A DNA stretch of 64,000 bases from Bacillota bacterium. Lineage in GTDB: Bacteria; Bacillota; Clostridia; Oscillospirales; Acutalibacteraceae. The notes under the pieces are model-generated. The model had not been told where the DNA came from, ran no database searches, and was given only the letters and a program-made list of their open reading frames with translations. The translations under genes and the position numbers were made by a program. The stretch lies in assembly GCA_023458755.1 (NCBI GenBank), contig JAEWYE010000073.1, positions 1 through 64,000 on the forward strand. Direction: 5' to 3'. This document shows positions 17,528-25,505 of this stretch, piece after piece (position 1 is the stretch's first letter; each line of letters begins with the position of its first letter).

Positions 17528-18571
17528 TTAACGGACGATATGTTTCACTTTATCTTTCATGCCAACACCCATTCCCGCAAAAAAAACACCTGCAAGAATG
17601 CAGGAATAATAGGTAAGCAAGCGCCATAACAGCATGGCCTGCTTTAAAATTGCGGATGCAAAAAACAGTTGGAACAGAACCAGAAAACTGCCTTCCGCGG
17701 CTCCTGAAGCACCCGGCAGAGGAGTATAGGAAGAAATCATCGTGACAAAGCTCTGTGCGGAAATAATGTCGATAATCGGTGCCCCGGGGTTATGGAACGC
17801 TTTATAAATGAAAAAAGGCACCGCAAACAGAGCAGTAAGCTGAACTACGGTAAATCCGTACAGCTTGGCGCTCAGAATGCGATTGCCCTGCATGGCTTTG
17901 TTGTTGCTGATGTAAAATTCCAACTGATTCTGGACCTTTTTACTGACTTCCCGCGGCTTTTTTACAATATGAAGTTTGGTCAGCAGCCATACGACAAAAT
18001 TGATCAGCTTTGTTGTAAGCGCACGGTTGTAGGTAAATAAAGCGACCACAACCACGACACCGGCCTGACAGGCGAAACCGATAAAGGCCAATGCCATAAA
18101 GCCTTGAATTTTACTGTGGAAAAACTGAAAACGCACCACAATCACAAGCAGTGAATAAAGTGTAATGGTGGTTTGATAAATCAAGAATTTGCGTACTAAT
18201 GCGGAAACCGCAATACCGGAGGATATTCCCTGCTCTGAGAGTGCCAGCAACTGCATGGGCTGGCCCGCGATTGCAAACGGGGAAACCGAATTGAAGTACT
18301 GCCCGACCATGGTTACCCGAAATGCTTTTTTACCGCTGTATTTCCCGCTGTAAGCATGTTCAATAATATGAAAGATAATCCTGCTGTCCATAATCCAGTA
18401 GAACAGCATGCACACTGCGGCACCAAGAAGCCAAAGCAGATTTAATGTCGGCAGGCTGTGAAAAAGTGTAACTAAATTATTGTCTGCCAAGCAAAAATAG
18501 GCAAGCATTCCAACAGACAAACCCAATAAAGCAATATTGAATATTTTTTTCCAGTCTGCATTCCTTTTCAT
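17528..18571 (-). CDS. Lysylphosphatidylglycerol-synthase-type transmembrane protein (UPF0104 flippase-like)
   Basis: Integral membrane protein of 347 residues with about eight hydrophobic segments, corresponding to the flippase half of MprF without the aminoacyl-transferase half. The signature PLPGASGAAEGSF lies near residue 285. It is a paralogue of the gene at 19684-20724, and the two flank a GT2 glycosyltransferase, suggesting handling of a lipid-linked product. The only AGGAG is 15 bases before the ATG, so initiation may be weak. Lipid substrate unknown. Confidence 0.85.
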   Translation of the reverse strand: MKRNADWKKIFNIALLGLSVGMLAYFCLADNNLVTLFHSLPTLNLLWLLGAAVCMLFYWIMDSRIIFHIIEHAYSGKYSGKKAFRVTMVGQYFNSVSPFAIAGQPMQLLALSEQGISSGIAVSALVRKFLIYQTTITLYSLLVIVVRFQFFHSKIQGFMALAFIGFACQAGVVVVVALFTYNRALTTKLINFVVWLLTKLHIVKKPREVSKKVQNQLEFYISNNKAMQGNRILSAKLYGFTVVQLTALFAVPFFIYKAFHNPGAPIIDIISAQSFVTMISSYTPLPGASGAAEGSFLVLFQLFFASAILKQAMLLWRLLTYYSCILAGVFFAGMGVGMKDKVKHIVR

Positions 18572-18622
18572 ATCGCTTTATCGGATCTCCTATTCAATCT
18601 TTACTCAGGAGAAACAAAGATG

Positions 18623-19609
18623 TTATCGGATGGAGTAATTCTCCTTTAACTCCGGCGTATCTACCACATCGGGCAGCTCGCTGAATAAGGTGGTCGGGCT
18701 GAACTCATCACCCGCGTAATGCTTGATGGCGCGACCGACTTTTTTAATATTGGTCATACTGCCGTTCATGCACTTTTGCCGGTAATGCATTTTCAGCACA
18801 TAAAAGCAGCAGCACAAATGTGTTTTTTTGGTGAGTGCAAGGTAGCTCTTTTTGTATTTTTCGTAAACGCCGGTGCTTTCGAGCGAAATACGCACCATTG
18901 CGATTGCACGGATAAAGTCGTTGATTTTGCTCGCGTTCATGGTTGCCAATGTGCTTTCACCCTGTTTTGCGTAGTAGTAAAGCGCCTTGTCAATTACCAC
19001 TACCTTTTCGGCATGTGCAAACACACGGTTGGCGATTGCCATATCCTCAAATGCCATAACCGGGAACGTAATGTTATAGTCGGTAAATAAACTGCGTTTG
19101 TAAATCTTATTCCACACAAGGCTTTGAATCTGCAAATCGCGCAGCAGCTTATTCATGGCTTCTTCTTTATTAAACACACCGTGGCAGCGTGCCGGATATT
19201 CGTAAGTTAAGCCGGATTCTACATAATGGTAGTAATAATAGCAGCAGGCGATGTCCGCGTCATTCTCGGTTACGGCTTTATAAAGCTCTTCCAAAAAGTT
19301 TGGCGCCACATAGTCGTCACTGTCCACAAAGCATAAGTATTCGCCGCGCGCCATCTTCATGCCGGCATTGCGCGCCATGGACATGCCTTTGTTTACTTGG
19401 TCGATTACCTTCACGCAGTCATAAGATTCTTCAAATTGGCGCAGAATCTCAAGGCAATTGTCCAAAGAACCGTCATTGACGGCGATTATTTCATAAGGTT
19501 CCTGAATGGTTTGGTGAACAAGCGAGGACATACATTTCCCCACAAATTTATGCACATTATAAACAGGAACTACCACGCTTATTTTAGGAGTCTGTTCGGA
19601 ATTTGCCAT
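18623..19609 (-). CDS. Family 2 glycosyltransferase
   Basis: Soluble or peripheral GT-A transferase of 328 residues. N-terminal ISVVVPVYNVHKFVGKCMSS and VNDGSLDNC bind the nucleotide sugar, and FVDSDDYV carries the metal-binding acidic motif. The C-terminal third is basic and Cys/Tyr-rich. No membrane anchor is evident. AAGGA lies nine bases before the ATG. It sits between two flippase-like genes on the same strand, with gaps of about 50 and 75 bp, so one operon is likely. Confidence 0.92.
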   Translation of the reverse strand: MANSEQTPKISVVVPVYNVHKFVGKCMSSLVHQTIQEPYEIIAVNDGSLDNCLEILRQFEESYDCVKVIDQVNKGMSMARNAGMKMARGEYLCFVDSDDYVAPNFLEELYKAVTENDADIACCYYYYHYVESGLTYEYPARCHGVFNKEEAMNKLLRDLQIQSLVWNKIYKRSLFTDYNITFPVMAFEDMAIANRVFAHAEKVVVIDKALYYYAKQGESTLATMNASKINDFIRAIAMVRISLESTGVYEKYKKSYLALTKKTHLCCCFYVLKMHYRQKCMNGSMTNIKKVGRAIKHYAGDEFSPTTLFSELPDVVDTPELKENYSIR

Positions 19610-19683
19610 TTGTAATCATCCTTTCGTACCGGGTACACTTTAAAGATATTTGCCATTCTGGAAAACATTACGCAATTACAAAA

Positions 19684-20724
19684 CTATTTTGCTTCCTGCA
19701 TCTTTTTGGTAATACGGGAAAATGGGGCACTGACGAGAATAACCGCGTAATAGGTGACAATTCTCCAAAGCAGGATAGCGGATTTGATGGTTCCGCCGGT
19801 AAAAAACATAGAAAAAAACACATAAAAACTTCCCTCGGATGCGCCTGCCGCACCGGGCAGAGGAACAAGCGAGGAAACCATGGTAACAAAGGCCTGTGCA
19901 CAAATCATATCAACAGCCGACGCAGTGCCGATGTTAAAGGCACGATAAATGCAGTAGGAGACAACAAACAGGGCGGTCAACTGAAAAAATGTAATGATAT
20001 AGGTTTTAATCAGCAGCTTTTTATTTGTATAAAGCACCTTATTGCTGTCGTGAAAAAAGACCAGCTGCTTTTGCCATGCGGCGGATGTGGCCTCATAGTC
20101 CTTTACAAAATGTAGCTTGTGAAACAGCTTGCAGAAAAACAGAACGATGCGCTGGGTCATGTTTTGATTAAACGAAACCAGCAGAATCATAACCAGGACA
20201 AAAGCTTGCACCGCAAATCCGGCAAGGGCTAGCCCCCACATGACATCGTTTAGCGTCCCGCTGAAAAAACGGAACCGAAACACAATGGCAAACGCACTGT
20301 ATAAGGTAAGGCCGGACTGGTAAACAAAAAATTTTTGAACCATAGCCGAGGTGGATATGCCCGGATCAATACCCTGCTTGCTCATAATATAAATCTGCAT
20401 AGGCTGACCGCCGCTTTGAAACGGCGTAACAGCACTGTAAAGGTGGCCGACCATGCAGGTTTTAAACGCGTGGCGCATGGAATATTGGTTTTCCGCGTTG
20501 CGGGTAAACAAATAAATTAAAACGGTATCCAAAGCCAAATCGGCAAACATACAAAGAACGGCAAGTACAAGCCAAATTTGTTGAAAGTTTGTTACATGGT
20601 GCGCCAAATCAAGCAATCCATCTTCTGAAAGGCAAAAATAAATGACTAATCCGGCGGACAGGAGCAGAATGAAAAAATTAAAAATCGTTTTTCCTTGCAC
20701 TTTTTTCTTGGGCGTTTTTGTCAT
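19684..20724 (-). CDS. Second lysylphosphatidylglycerol-synthase-type transmembrane protein
   Basis: A 346-residue paralogue of the protein at 17528-18571, with the same layout and the matching motif PLPGAAGASEGSF plus AILLWRIVTYYAVIL against AMLLWRLLTYYSCIL in the other. First gene of the flippase-GT2-flippase set. GGAGG is six bases before the ATG. A TTGACA lies upstream in the 200-bp gap, without a well-spaced -10. Predicted role is moving or regulating a glycolipid or phospholipid across the membrane. Confidence 0.85.
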   Translation of the reverse strand: MTKTPKKKVQGKTIFNFFILLLSAGLVIYFCLSEDGLLDLAHHVTNFQQIWLVLAVLCMFADLALDTVLIYLFTRNAENQYSMRHAFKTCMVGHLYSAVTPFQSGGQPMQIYIMSKQGIDPGISTSAMVQKFFVYQSGLTLYSAFAIVFRFRFFSGTLNDVMWGLALAGFAVQAFVLVMILLVSFNQNMTQRIVLFFCKLFHKLHFVKDYEATSAAWQKQLVFFHDSNKVLYTNKKLLIKTYIITFFQLTALFVVSYCIYRAFNIGTASAVDMICAQAFVTMVSSLVPLPGAAGASEGSFYVFFSMFFTGGTIKSAILLWRIVTYYAVILVSAPFSRITKKMQEAK

Positions 20725-20847
20725 TATAATCCTCCGGCTAGACTTTCAAGGTACAACGCAAAGACTAACCCGTTTAGTAATAATATTAGATAAGAAACAC
20801 CTACTATAATTTTCACAGAAAATCAATGAAATGTCAAGTAGTATTTG

Positions 20848-20876
20848 AAAAAAAGGGTACAACTATAGTTGTACCC
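20848..20876 (-). terminator. Terminator of the VanW gene
   Basis: GGGTACAACTATAGTTGTACCC (20855-20876, given here as two halves GGGTACAACTA and TAGTTGTACCC) is a perfect palindrome followed on the minus strand by seven T. Confidence 0.92.
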
Positions 20877-20921
20877 CAATTAATAACAAAAAGTCAAACA
20901 AAATGTTACAGTTTTTGAATA

Positions 20922-22454
20922 TCATCCGGTAACTGCCGATGAAGAAGAGGAAGCGGTGGAAGACGAGGAAGCGGTGGAAGATGAAGGAACGGTTGGCTTG
21001 GAGGTGGATGGGGTGCTGCCTGCTGTGCCGACTAAATAAACCGAAGCAACGGGACTATAATAGGAAGAAGGCAGTGCTTCGGTTTTTACCACAGCGCCGT
21101 TTTTATAAAAAATTCGCTGCGCGGTTGCACGTCTTCCGCCATTGCCTTTTACATCCAGCTTGGTAGTGCCCACCGGAAGAGTACTGTCCTTTTTGTAAAT
21201 CGGTGCCGGCATGGGGATGGTTTCGGTTTGTTTGGAAGTAACTTCAATTTTATCATAATCGGGGGACTGGTAACCGTAGAAAGTGGCGGTCAGTTTGGTT
21301 CCGCTCATCGTGGTTATCAGATAAACAGGATATTTGGATGGGTTTTTGAATTTAAAATCAAGGTCAGGGTAGCTTACCGTTGCGTCCAGACCAATCGGAC
21401 AGTAGGTGGACGGCCATAAATGATTCCAGCGGGTAACAATTTCCATATTTGAGCGAATAGCCGCGCCGTATATGGTGGTAGAGGTCTGGCAAATGCCGCC
21501 GCCGTAATCTTCCACATGCTTTCCGCCGACAATTGCGCCGGCTTTTAAGAATCCGCTGGCGGCGGTACTGGAGTTGCCTACCGTTTGATGGAAAGAGAAA
21601 GTCGCGCCCGGCTGAATGACGAAACCGTTTATCTTACTGAAAGCAAGACGCATGTTATGATTGCCGTTTGCGTTATTGGTGGAATAGGTGCTGTATGTTC
21701 CAAGCTTCTGCATATGGCTTTTGATTTGAGCCGAGGTTACGCTGAAGGGAATAGCGGCTGTCTCCAGTTCTACCGTACCGGTTTTACTGCCGTTGATGAG
21801 TTTTACCACATCTTCGTACAGCTTATTTTCGTTGACCGACAAGCCGTCTTTGCCGTCTTTATAGGAAAAGGTTGCCGTGTTGGGATCAAAGGAAGCGACA
21901 GTTGCATCCACCGGAGCAACCGCGATTCCCTTTACCATTTCGGACAGCTTTGTTTTTAAAGCATCATAGGTCATGGTATGACTGATTTGATATGTTTTTG
22001 GGGTGGAGGCAAGGGCAGTAATCATTTTGTACCGTTCCTCGCTGCTGCCGGAGCGCGCATAGGCGTATGCTTCCTTTAGCACCTGTTCGGTGTCAAAGGT
22101 AAACACAAAATCATCTTCTGTGATTTTCCAGTTCTTGTCCTTGTATTTCACGGTGATGTCGTATTTATCCCGCAAAGAGGGTTCCAGCGCTTTTACCGCG
22201 TCAGTCGCCTGTTCCATGGTCTTTCCGCCTAAATCAATCCCCTGAACCACAATCCCTTTATAAAAGGTGGTTGCATCAATTACGGAGCTTATTTTTGCGG
22301 TTTCCTGGTTTTGGGTGTAAAAGCGGTTGAAAAGAAAAGCACCGGCTGCCAGCACAAGCACCACTGCCGGAATTGTGCAAGCTAAAATAATATGCTTTTT
22401 CTTTTTCGAACTGGAAAACAGGTCGTTTGCCGTGTCGCCTGAAGGTTTTGCCAT
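20922..22454 (-). CDS. VanW-family cell-wall protein
   Basis: Membrane-anchored extracytoplasmic protein of 510 residues. A cytoplasmic Lys-rich start and one transmembrane helix (IILACTIPAVVLVLAAGAFL, about 23-42) are followed by a YoaR-like putative peptidoglycan-binding domain and a VanW domain (FSFHQTVGNSS, GGKHVEDYGGGICQTSTT). The last 35 residues are a Ser/Thr/Pro-rich tail. The ATG at 22454 has GGGAGG seven bases upstream; an ATG 15 bases earlier would contain that site. VanW function is unsettled; no vancomycin-resistance genes are nearby. Confidence 0.9.
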   Translation of the reverse strand: MAKPSGDTANDLFSSSKKKKHIILACTIPAVVLVLAAGAFLFNRFYTQNQETAKISSVIDATTFYKGIVVQGIDLGGKTMEQATDAVKALEPSLRDKYDITVKYKDKNWKITEDDFVFTFDTEQVLKEAYAYARSGSSEERYKMITALASTPKTYQISHTMTYDALKTKLSEMVKGIAVAPVDATVASFDPNTATFSYKDGKDGLSVNENKLYEDVVKLINGSKTGTVELETAAIPFSVTSAQIKSHMQKLGTYSTYSTNNANGNHNMRLAFSKINGFVIQPGATFSFHQTVGNSSTAASGFLKAGAIVGGKHVEDYGGGICQTSTTIYGAAIRSNMEIVTRWNHLWPSTYCPIGLDATVSYPDLDFKFKNPSKYPVYLITTMSGTKLTATFYGYQSPDYDKIEVTSKQTETIPMPAPIYKKDSTLPVGTTKLDVKGNGGRRATAQRIFYKNGAVVKTEALPSSYYSPVASVYLVGTAGSTPSTSKPTVPSSSTASSSSTASSSSSAVTG

Positions 22455-22895
22455 AGCGGCGCCTCCCATTTAAAGTCAAAGTCTATATACTGATATATTA
22501 CGAAGCATAAGGTTTTATACATCCAATTCATTCTGCGGCGAGTCCGTATAAAGCCAAAGCATGAAAGGTCCGTATATAATCCAACCTATTATGTAACAAG
22601 TTTATCATAACGTTATCTGAAATAAAAGTAAAGTTACAGCTTTATAACCATTTTTTGCTGAATTTAGGGAGCATATTTCTGATTGAAGAGTAAATGACTT
22701 TTTCACTGGCAAAATACAGTGACTATTCACTATTCACAATTTGTATGGTATAATTGGTAAGAAATACACCGCAAAATGGAACAGTCCCTTTTTAAGTTGA
22801 TTAAGCTAGTTTGTATTGCGATTTAAATGATAACATACTTATCATACGTACAAAATAAGGTAGGAAGAGTAACCTATGAAAGGACGGTCATAAAA
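22455..22895. other. Intergenic region between divergent vanW-like and glycosyltransferase genes
   Basis: About 440 bp with no credible gene. It holds the rightward promoter at 22726-22754. On the minus strand only a weak TTGTTA-15-TATATA could serve the VanW gene. TATACGGAC occurs twice in the minus-strand leader. No riboswitch-like element was recognised. Confidence 0.5.
22726..22754 (+). promoter_or_regulatory. Promoter of the UgtP-like gene
   Basis: TTCACT (22726-22731), 17 bases, TATAAT (22749-22754). The leader would be about 135 nt. Confidence 0.55.
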
Positions 22896-24050
22896 TTGAG
22901 AATACTGATTTTATCCGCGGCGACCGGCGGCGGACATTTGCGTGCTTCTCATGCAGTGGAGTCTTATATCCTTGCCAATTCCAAGAATTCCGTAGTCAAG
23001 GTAGTGGATACCCTGAAAATTATCAGTCCCCTGCTTGATAAAACGATTTGTGACGGCTATCATTTTTTGGCAACCAAAACCCCAAAGGTGTTCGGTAAAA
23101 TGTATCAAAAAACCAATACCGAAAACCCATTGGCTCAATTTGTTCCGAAATTCAACAGTATGTTCAGTCAAAAACTGATTCCGTTGCTGGCGGAGTTCCA
23201 TCCCGATGTGATTATCGCGACGCATCCGTTCGTCAATGAGATGATTTCTCATTTAAAAGGCAAAGGAATGATTACGCAGCCTCTTATCTGTATCATGACG
23301 GATTACGGCCCGCATAAAGCATGGATTGCCGACAATGTGGATGCCTATATCGTTTCCAGTGAAGACATGATTCCGGAAATGATGGAAATGGGTGTAAAAA
23401 AAGAGAAGGTTTATCCGTTCGGCATTCCGGTGCACGATGTTTTCTTTAATAAGGAGGACAAAGCCGCGCTGCTCAAGGAACTTGGATTAAATGTTACGCT
23501 TCCGACCGTGTTGATTATGGCGGGCAGCTTCGGTGTATCCAACGTCATGCAGATTTATAAGGATATAGCCAAACTGGCAACTCCGTTCCAATTGATTATC
23601 ATTACTGGGCGGAATCAGAAATTATACGACGCGTTTGAAAAAGAGATACCGCAAAGTCCAAAACAGACCAAGCTGGTGTTTTTCACCAATGAAGTAGAAA
23701 AGTACATGCACGCGTCCGATTTGATTGTTACCAAACCCGGCGGACTGACTGTTTCCGAAGCGCTGGCTTGCTCGATTCCGCTTGCGGTGTTTGACGCGAT
23801 CCCGGGTCAGGAAGAGGACAACGCCAATTTTTTGGTTGCGCATGAAATGGGTGTCCGCATTCAGAAGGGCGACGATTGCGCCGATATTGTGAATTCTTTG
23901 CTTGCCGACCACGAGCGTCTTGAAAAAATGCGCAGTTCCTGCCAAAAATTTGATAAGTCGCAGTCCAGCAAAAACATTTTGTCTTTGATTGAGGATTTGC
24001 TGGAAAATGATAAAGTTACCGCACTGCGCGAATCCATGAGCAAGAACTAA
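22896..24050 (+). CDS. MGDG-synthase/UgtP-family glycosyltransferase (GT28)
   Basis: Probable diacylglycerol glycosyltransferase of 384 residues making membrane glycolipids or lipoteichoic acid anchors. The N-terminal domain opens with LRILILSAATGGGHLRAS, the MGDG-synthase signature; the C-terminal GT-B half has KPGGLTVSEALACS and GQEEDNANFL for UDP-sugar binding. I place the start at the TTG 22896 (AAAGGA 11 bases upstream); a more distal ATG at 22827 lacks a ribosome binding site. It is followed by a terminator. Could also be a processive sterol- or DAG-glucosyltransferase. Confidence 0.85.
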   Translation: MRILILSAATGGGHLRASHAVESYILANSKNSVVKVVDTLKIISPLLDKTICDGYHFLATKTPKVFGKMYQKTNTENPLAQFVPKFNSMFSQKLIPLLAEFHPDVIIATHPFVNEMISHLKGKGMITQPLICIMTDYGPHKAWIADNVDAYIVSSEDMIPEMMEMGVKKEKVYPFGIPVHDVFFNKEDKAALLKELGLNVTLPTVLIMAGSFGVSNVMQIYKDIAKLATPFQLIIITGRNQKLYDAFEKEIPQSPKQTKLVFFTNEVEKYMHASDLIVTKPGGLTVSEALACSIPLAVFDAIPGQEEDNANFLVAHEMGVRIQKGDDCADIVNSLLADHERLEKMRSSCQKFDKSQSSKNILSLIEDLLENDKVTALRESMSKN

Positions 24051-24060
24051 AAATCAAAAG

Positions 24061-24098
24061 AAAAACCCGAAATCATGTTTGAATGATTTCGGGTTTTT
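24061..24098. terminator. Bidirectional terminator
   Basis: AAAAACCCGAAATCAT and ATGATTTCGGGTTTTT form a perfect 16-bp stem with a six-base loop between convergent genes. Confidence 0.93.
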
Positions 24099-24106
24099 CT
24101 TTTTAA

Positions 24107-24811
24107 TCAGGCAAAAATATCTACATTTTCTCCTGGTTTGACTTCGTCGGAGCCGGCGGAATCCATAGTGTTCTGATACTGTTCCGCTGCGGTCTGTTCG
24201 TAGGTTTTGGGCGTATTTTCGGCGGCTTTTTTGCCGTGTTCCTTCATGTCTTTGGTCAGGTGTGCAATTTCATCTTCCAACCCATCCGCTGTACTGTTGA
24301 GCTGAGCAGCTTTTTCCGGCTCGCCGCCATAGGCTGAACTTGGCGCATGAATCAGTGCTTCCGTCTTTAGCACGCGTTTTGCAAATTTCACTGATTTTAT
24401 AGATTGTGCGTTCGCCTGTGCGGATGCGAGATTGACGAATTGATTCTGCTGTGCTTTGGTCTGTTCGCTGAATTTCTGTGTATCGGTTTTAGCGGCATAA
24501 TCGGTGTTTTCGCTGGATTTCTTTGCCGCCTTTTCCGCGTCTTTTTCCTTTTTATCTTGTTGAATTTGACTGATCTGGGCATTGATTTTTGCAATTTGGG
24601 AATCGTACTCGTCCATTTTTGCGTCGATTTCGTCCTGCGATTTTCCCTGCTTGATGGCATCTTTGCGGTACTCGGCCTTTTGTTGATTTATGTCATCTTT
24701 GCGTTGATTCAAACTGTCAATTCGATCTTGTACGGAGTTTGATGCCGTATTTTTGCGTGCGGCACCCGAAAGTCTTAATGTACTGGAAGAAGCGACACTA
24801 CCGATTCTCAT
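24107..24811 (-). CDS. Coiled-coil protein of unknown function (FlxA-like flavour)
   Basis: I do not recognise this 234-residue protein. It starts MRIGSVASSSTLRLSG, then has a highly charged Gln/Lys/Asp-rich heptad region (about residues 22-90, e.g. DRIDSLNQRKDDINQQKAEY) predicted to form a coiled coil, then an Ala/Gln/Lys-rich helical part, a Gly-containing linker (SSAYGGEPEKA) and a second helical region. There is no signal peptide, membrane helix or Cys. Start choice is uncertain: ATG at 24811 has only a weak AAGAAAG, and a TTG at 24835 is possible. The N-terminus recalls FlxA-like clostridial proteins. Confidence 0.6.
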   Translation of the reverse strand: MRIGSVASSSTLRLSGAARKNTASNSVQDRIDSLNQRKDDINQQKAEYRKDAIKQGKSQDEIDAKMDEYDSQIAKINAQISQIQQDKKEKDAEKAAKKSSENTDYAAKTDTQKFSEQTKAQQNQFVNLASAQANAQSIKSVKFAKRVLKTEALIHAPSSAYGGEPEKAAQLNSTADGLEDEIAHLTKDMKEHGKKAAENTPKTYEQTAAEQYQNTMDSAGSDEVKPGENVDIFA

Positions 24812-24873
24812 AAAAAACCCGGCTTTCTTAAACAATTATTCTCTTATAATTAAGAATCGGCAGAAATACGAAA

Positions 24874-25275
24874 TTATTTAGTGCTTTTCTGAATTTTACA
24901 CCTCGGACATTTCCCGTAAATTGTTAAATTGTGTCCGTCAATTTCAAATCCGGTGTTTTTGGCAAGCTCTTCTTCCATATTGGAAAGGGGGCAATCGTCG
25001 ATTTTAATCTTACAGTCACATTCCGTACAAATCAAGTAATGACCGTGGTGTTCCTCTGCCAGCGAATAGCGGATGATGCCGTCGTTAAAGCTGTCCTTTT
25101 TTACCAGTCCCGCCGCGGCGAAGCGCTCCAGATTGCGGTAAACGGTAGAAAGCGCCAAGGTTGGGAAGTCGTCTTTCAGGCCGAAAAAAACTTCTTCGGC
25201 AGAGGCCGGTTCGGCTAAATTTTTAAGCACCCGCATAATTGCCGCGCGCTGTTTTGTGTTTTTTAATTCGGCCAT
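24874..25275 (-). CDS. Fur-family metalloregulator (Fur/PerR/Zur group)
   Basis: DNA-binding regulator of 133 residues. Winged helix with ALSTVYRNLERF recognition region, then the metal motif EEHHGHYLICTECD and a second CxxC (CPRC) that together form the structural Zn(Cys)4 site. The His normally found in the hinge region of PerR/Fur (AHPTADD in Bacillus PerR) is Glu here (AEPASAEE), so the sensing site is atypical and the metal cannot be assigned. GGGAGAGGG precedes the ATG. Two tandem promoters with PerR-like boxes lie upstream, suggesting autoregulation. Confidence 0.9.
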   Translation of the reverse strand: MAELKNTKQRAAIMRVLKNLAEPASAEEVFFGLKDDFPTLALSTVYRNLERFAAAGLVKKDSFNDGIIRYSLAEEHHGHYLICTECDCKIKIDDCPLSNMEEELAKNTGFEIDGHNLTIYGKCPRCKIQKSTK

Positions 25276-25305
25276 TTTCTTAACCCTCTCCCTCTTTATT
25301 TGATA

Positions 25306-25318
25306 ACAATAGTATTGT
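25306..25318. promoter_or_regulatory. Inverted repeat at the Fur-family gene start site
   Basis: ACAATA-G-TATTGT is perfect and begins two bases downstream of the proximal -10 box, a classical repressor position. Confidence 0.45.
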
Positions 25319-25320
25319 AT

Positions 25321-25348
25321 ATTATAAACATTATGATTCCTTAAACAA
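25321..25348 (-). promoter_or_regulatory. Proximal promoter of the Fur-family gene, overlapped by a PerR-like box
   Basis: Minus strand TTGTTT (25348-25343), 16 bases, TATAAT (25326-25321). The plus-strand sequence TTATAAACATTATGA at 25322-25336 matches 12 of 14 defined positions of the PerR box TTATAATnATTATAA. Confidence 0.5.
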
Positions 25349-25391
25349 ACCCGGTTTCCTGCTTAACCGTATGGGGAAGCAAGAAAAATGA

Positions 25392-25427
25392 TTATAACTA
25401 TTATAATACATCCATCGTAAATTGCAA
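25392..25427 (-). promoter_or_regulatory. Distal promoter with PerR-like box
   Basis: Minus strand TTGCAA (25427-25422), 16 bases, TATAAT (25405-25400). TTATAACTATTATAA at 25392-25406 matches 13 of 14 defined positions of the PerR box and covers the -10. Confidence 0.5.
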
Positions 25428-25505
25428 TCGGACGAACCACCTATTCCCTATTTGTTTCAATTCGTGTATAATGAAAGAATAATGAATAAATGGGGGTACC
25501 ACTCG

